From: Pseudomonas sp. AB6
GTDB taxonomy: Bacteria; Pseudomonadota; Gammaproteobacteria; Pseudomonadales; Pseudomonadaceae
Direction: 5' to 3'
Assembly: GCF_034314105.1 (NCBI RefSeq)
Contig: NZ_JAVIWJ010000001.1
Coordinates: forward strand, 4,746,001-4,810,000
Length of the DNA: 64,000 nucleotides
Shown: in pieces, positions 60,708 to 64,000 of the stretch
Position numbering within the stretch: the first letter of the stretch is position 1
Layout: the number at the start of each line of letters is the position of its first letter
Notes under the pieces: generated by a model
The model's database searches: none
Seen by the model: the letters and a program-made list of their open reading frames with translations, nothing else
What the model was told of the DNA's origin: nothing
Position numbers and translations under genes: made by a program

Positions 60708-61627
60708 CAGCGTGTTGCGGCGAGACTGTTTAAAAAACTTTCCAGCACCAGATGAGGGCGCCGGCCTTTGCGGGTGACCGAGGCCAGTGTCAGGTCATAG
60801 AAGCGTGTGCCAGATTTTAAGGCTCGGAGTCGGCCTTGCTGCACCCATAAGCTTGCGTAGTGATCCGGTAAGTAGCCAATGTAGCGTCCAGTAAGAATCA
60901 GGAAGGCCATACCCTCGCGATCAGAGGCGCTGGCGGTGCAGTTCAGCACCTGGTAATGCGCTTGAATGTCGGCTGGCAATCGAAAGGTCGGCGCGATGGC
61001 GTCTTGCTCATCCAATCGGGCGTCGGTGAGTGCCGCATCGTCCATATAGAAGAGCGGATGACCTACCGCGCAATAGAGCAGTGACCGCTCGCTGTACAAC
61101 GGTTGATATTCAAGTCCGGACAAAGCACTGGCCTGAGGGACGACGCCCAAGTGCAAACGCCCATCAAGCACGCCTTGTTCAACTTCGTTGGGCGCGATCA
61201 TTCGGATGTTGATATGTACGTCCGGCCCACGCTCCTTCAATTGGGCCAGTGCATGGGTAATGCGCATATGGGGGAGGGTGACGAGGTTGTCAGTCAAGCC
61301 AATGTTCAGTTCTCCGCGTAAATGCAGGTGCAGGCCGTTGACCTCAGTGCGAAAACTTTCCAGTGCGCCCAACAGTTGCAGAGCTGATTGATAGACTTCC
61401 CGGCCTTCTTCCGTCAGAGAAAACCCCGCCCGCCCCCGCTGGCACAGGCGTAATCCCAAGCGCTGCTCTAGGTCGCTCATTTGCTGACTGATCGCCGAGC
61501 GGCCAATACCCAGCACACTTTCGGCGGCCGAGAAGCCGCCGCATTCGACAACGCTTCGGAAGATACGCAGCAAGCGCACGTCGAAGTCGCTGACTTGGGC
61601 CAATGGATCGGGCCTACGAGTACTCAT
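60707..61627 (-). CDS. bauR: LysR-family regulator, BauR-like
   Basis: 306 residues. HTH (FRSVVECGGFSAAESVLGIG, AISQQMSDLEQRLGLRLCQR) and a LysR ligand domain. Divergent from bauA with 124 bases between; in PAO1, as I recall, BauR (PA0133) next to bauA activates beta-alanine catabolism. The symbol rests on that position and on similarity. Confidence 0.8.
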   Translation of the reverse strand: MSTRRPDPLAQVSDFDVRLLRIFRSVVECGGFSAAESVLGIGRSAISQQMSDLEQRLGLRLCQRGRAGFSLTEEGREVYQSALQLLGALESFRTEVNGLHLHLRGELNIGLTDNLVTLPHMRITHALAQLKERGPDVHINIRMIAPNEVEQGVLDGRLHLGVVPQASALSGLEYQPLYSERSLLYCAVGHPLFYMDDAALTDARLDEQDAIAPTFRLPADIQAHYQVLNCTASASDREGMAFLILTGRYIGYLPDHYASLWVQQGRLRALKSGTRFYDLTLASVTRKGRRPHLVLESFLNSLAATR

Positions 61628-61751
61628 AGTTTAGTCATCGGCTAACTGAAGATCTTAAAAGTTGGGTTTTTCAAACTTTATGCCCATGGCAACGTAGCTG
61701 CAACAACGCCGCTCAATCGGCTGCCCCTTCGCCCTCGAGGTAGTTGCACCC

Positions 61752-63098
61752 ATGAATCTTCCCGAAACTGCTGAAACATCGTTGGCCAGCCAATTGAAGC
61801 TCGACGCTCATTGGATGCCGTACACCGCCAACCGTAGTTTTCAGCGAGACCCTCGGCTCATCGTTGCAGCCCATGGCAGTTACCTGACTGATGATCAAGG
61901 CCGCAAGATTTACGACTCATTGTCTGGGTTGTGGACTTGTGGTGCCGGGCATACGCGCAAGGAGATTCAAGAGGCTGTATCGCGCCAGTTGGGGACGCTC
62001 GATTACTCGCCGGCGTTCCAGCATGGTCACCCGTTGTCGTTTCAGTTGGCAGAGAAAATCACTGAGCTAACTCCAGGTAATTTGAACCACGTCTTCTATA
62101 CCAACTCTGGTTCCGAATGTGCGGATACGGCGGTCAAGATGGTGCGGGCTTATTGGAGGTTGAAAGGGCAGGCCACCAAAACCAAGATGATCGGCCGGGC
62201 CCGCGGTTATCACGGTGTCAATATCGCGGGCACTAGCCTGGGCGGCGTCAACGGCAACCGCAAAATGTTTGGCCAGCTCATGGATGTCGATCATCTGCCC
62301 CACACCTTGTTGGCCAGCAACGCTTTTTCGCGGGGTATGCCCGAGCTGGGTGGTATTGCACTGGCGGATGAAATGCTCAAATTGATTGAGCTGCACGACG
62401 CGTCCAACATTGCCGCTGTGATTGTCGAGCCCATGGCCGGTTCGGCCGGTGTGTTGGTGCCGCCACAAGGCTATCTGAAACGTCTTCGGGAGATTTGCGA
62501 TCAGCACAACATCTTGCTGATCTTCGATGAAGTCATCACCGGGTTTGGCCGTACTGGCTCAATGTTCGGTGCGGACAGCTTTGGCGTAACGCCGGACCTT
62601 ATGTGTATTGCTAAGCAAATCACTAATGGCGCGATTCCCATGGGGGCGGTTGTCGCAAGCACCGAGATCTATCAAACCTTCATGAATCAGCCGACACCGG
62701 AATACGCGGTCGAATTTCCACACGGCTATACCTACTCCGCGCACCCGGTTGCGTGCGCTGCTGGCCTGGCTTCGCTGGAGTTGCTGCATCGGGAGAATCT
62801 GGTTCAACAGGTCGCCGAAGTTGCACCGCATTTTGAAAAGGCGCTGCACGGCATTAAGGGTACGAAAAACGTCGTGGACATCCGCAACTACGGCATGGCC
62901 GGTGCGATCCAAATCGCCCCGCGTGATGGCGATGCAATTGTGCGTCCATATGAAGCAGGGATAAAACTCTGGAAGGCTGGCTTCTATGTACGCTTTGGCG
63001 GCGACACGTTGCAGTTTGGGCCTACCTTTAATAGCAAGCCAGAGGACCTGGATCGGTTGTTCGATGCGGTGGGCGAGGTGCTGAACCAGATCGACTGA
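61752..63098 (+). CDS. bauA: Beta-alanine:pyruvate aminotransferase (omega-aminotransferase)
   Basis: 448 residues, class III PLP aminotransferase. Seen: MPYTANRSFQRDPRLIVAAH, YTNSGSECADTAVKMVRAYW, ILLIFDEVITGFGRTGSMFG with D259 contacting PLP, and the lysine K288 in MCIAKQITNGAIPMGAVV. Moves the amino group of beta-alanine to pyruvate, giving malonate semialdehyde. Last protein gene before the rRNA operon. The methylmalonate-semialdehyde dehydrogenase that normally accompanies it is not in the window. Confidence 0.93.
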   Translation: MNLPETAETSLASQLKLDAHWMPYTANRSFQRDPRLIVAAHGSYLTDDQGRKIYDSLSGLWTCGAGHTRKEIQEAVSRQLGTLDYSPAFQHGHPLSFQLAEKITELTPGNLNHVFYTNSGSECADTAVKMVRAYWRLKGQATKTKMIGRARGYHGVNIAGTSLGGVNGNRKMFGQLMDVDHLPHTLLASNAFSRGMPELGGIALADEMLKLIELHDASNIAAVIVEPMAGSAGVLVPPQGYLKRLREICDQHNILLIFDEVITGFGRTGSMFGADSFGVTPDLMCIAKQITNGAIPMGAVVASTEIYQTFMNQPTPEYAVEFPHGYTYSAHPVACAAGLASLELLHRENLVQQVAEVAPHFEKALHGIKGTKNVVDIRNYGMAGAIQIAPRDGDAIVRPYEAGIKLWKAGFYVRFGGDTLQFGPTFNSKPEDLDRLFDAVGEVLNQID

Positions 63099-63126
63099 TC
63101 TTCTATATAGAAGGGCCGCTTGAAAG

Positions 63127-63155
63127 AGGGGGTGAGCCGAGAGGCCCGCCCCTTT
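63127..63155 (+). terminator. Probable terminator after bauA
   Basis: GGGG...GCC / GGC...CCCC form an imperfect stem (63127-63152) around GAGA, followed by TTTTAT. Less regular than the other terminators in the window, but placed correctly between bauA and the rRNA promoters. Confidence 0.5.
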
Positions 63156-63201
63156 TATATCGATGTAATCTAGCAATGTGACAGATAGTTGAAATTAGCT
63201 A

Positions 63202-63229
63202 TTGACGTAACTTTTCCTGGGCCTATAAT
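63202..63229 (+). promoter_or_regulatory. rRNA promoter P1
   Basis: -35 TTGACG (63202-63207), 16-base spacer, -10 TATAAT (63224-63229), followed by the GC-rich discriminator CGCCCCTC. Confidence 0.85.
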
Positions 63230-63347
63230 TCGCCCCTCTTCCGCAGCAGATGAAACGATAAACTTCTTGGCAATCAATGAGTTAACCAGTTTTGTTAGCG
63301 AGGAAGAAGCTTCGGTCGCGGTGATCGGCAGCGGTGAGAATAGGCAG

Positions 63348-63375
63348 TTGACAGCGAGTTGAAACGCTGTAGAAT
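63348..63375 (+). promoter_or_regulatory. rRNA promoter P2
   Basis: -35 TTGACA (63348-63353), 16-base spacer, -10 TAGAAT (63370-63375), discriminator CGCCTCCC. Confidence 0.88.
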
Positions 63376-63466
63376 TCGCCTCCCGCTGACGAGAGACGCG
63401 AAGTTGATCGAAGCGCAAGTGGTTGAAGTGACACGGGAAACCTTGAAACTTCGGTGAATTAACCGC

Positions 63467-63494
63467 TTGACAGTAACCGGCGCTGCTGTAGAAT
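63467..63494 (+). promoter_or_regulatory. rRNA promoter P3
   Basis: -35 TTGACA (63467-63472), 16-base spacer, -10 TAGAAT (63489-63494), then GCGCGCCTC. Closest to the 16S gene, about 195 bases from its 5' end. Confidence 0.88.
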
Positions 63495-63528
63495 GCGCGC
63501 CTCGGTTGAGACGAAAGGATCAACCCAC

Positions 63529-63540
63529 CGCTCTTTAACA
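63529..63540 (+). promoter_or_regulatory. boxA antitermination element
   Basis: CGCTCTTTAACA matches the bacterial rRNA boxA that recruits NusB-NusE. Between P3 and the 16S gene. Confidence 0.85.
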
Positions 63541-63688
63541 ATTGAATCAAGCAATTCGTGTGGGTGCTTGTGCCGTAAGACTGAAGTCAACTGATTATCA
63601 GCAGTCACCAGTTACTCCGCGAGAAATCAAAGAATAACCAACGATTGCTGAGCTAAATTTAGGGTTTTTTAAAAACCCAAAGATGTTT

Positions 63689-64000
<312 letters not shown>

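Overview
The window is chromosomal DNA of a Pseudomonas, most likely of the P. fluorescens lineage. Three things support this: the gene content and order around retS-purD-purH-fis-dusB, accC-accB-aroQ-dsbD and speA (as I remember it, this matches the PA4839-PA4856 block of P. aeruginosa PAO1); REP elements of the P. fluorescens type; and a 16S rRNA 5' end of Pseudomonas type. Gene assignments come from reading the translations and recalling families; no database search was run.

Layout. 1-1.7 kb: 3' part of a DUF2235 (Tle-type) type VI secretion lipase effector whose last codons lie in a REP. 1.7-9.3 kb: two divergent cobalamin operons, cobL-cbiD-cobK (minus) and cobG-cobH-cobI-cobJ (plus); cobG carries an in-frame REP pair. 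9.6-11.8 kb: three tandem paralogues of an unrecognised family. 11.9-29 kb: a mostly minus-strand housekeeping block: a MarC-type membrane protein, retS, purD, purH, fis, dusB, a zinc-ribbon/DUF3426 protein, prmA, accC, accB, aroQ, dsbD and a GcbA-like diguanylate cyclase. 29.5-33.8 kb: plus-strand DUF2333, Nudix, SUI1/YciH and speA. 34.1-36.6 kb: an orphan vgrG plus DUF4123 adaptor with no clear cargo. 36.7-41.8 kb: lipoprotein esterase, MATE exporter, a small membrane protein, two DUF4136 lipoproteins (one truncated at a LuxR gene remnant), cmoM and a MazG-like pyrophosphohydrolase.

41.9-45.6 kb: a MaoC hydratase and a FabG4-like reductase divergent from a thiolase, together a fatty-acyl-CoA module. 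45.6-49.9 kb: BASS-type transporter with divergent AraC regulator, RIO-like kinase, cueR, an unknown periplasmic protein and copZ with a CueR-type promoter. 50-57.5 kb: Bcr/CflA exporter, zinc-type dehydrogenase plus ABM monooxygenase with a divergent LysR regulator, ArsR-type regulator, adenine/adenosine deaminase and a ChaA-type antiporter. 57.5-59 kb: a DUF3757 secreted protein, then a 691-base gap with a cluster of DnaA boxes. 59-63.1 kb: YigZ, a TetR regulator, a purine-permease remnant, bauR-like and bauA. 63.1-64 kb: three tandem rRNA promoters, boxA and the start of a 16S rRNA gene that runs off the window.

The most unusual items are the REP elements that have entered coding sequence (cobG and the effector tail), the three-paralogue cassette of unknown function, the DnaA-box cluster far from dnaA, and two decayed genes formed by deletion (the LuxR remnant joined to a DUF4136 gene, and a permease reduced to its two ends).
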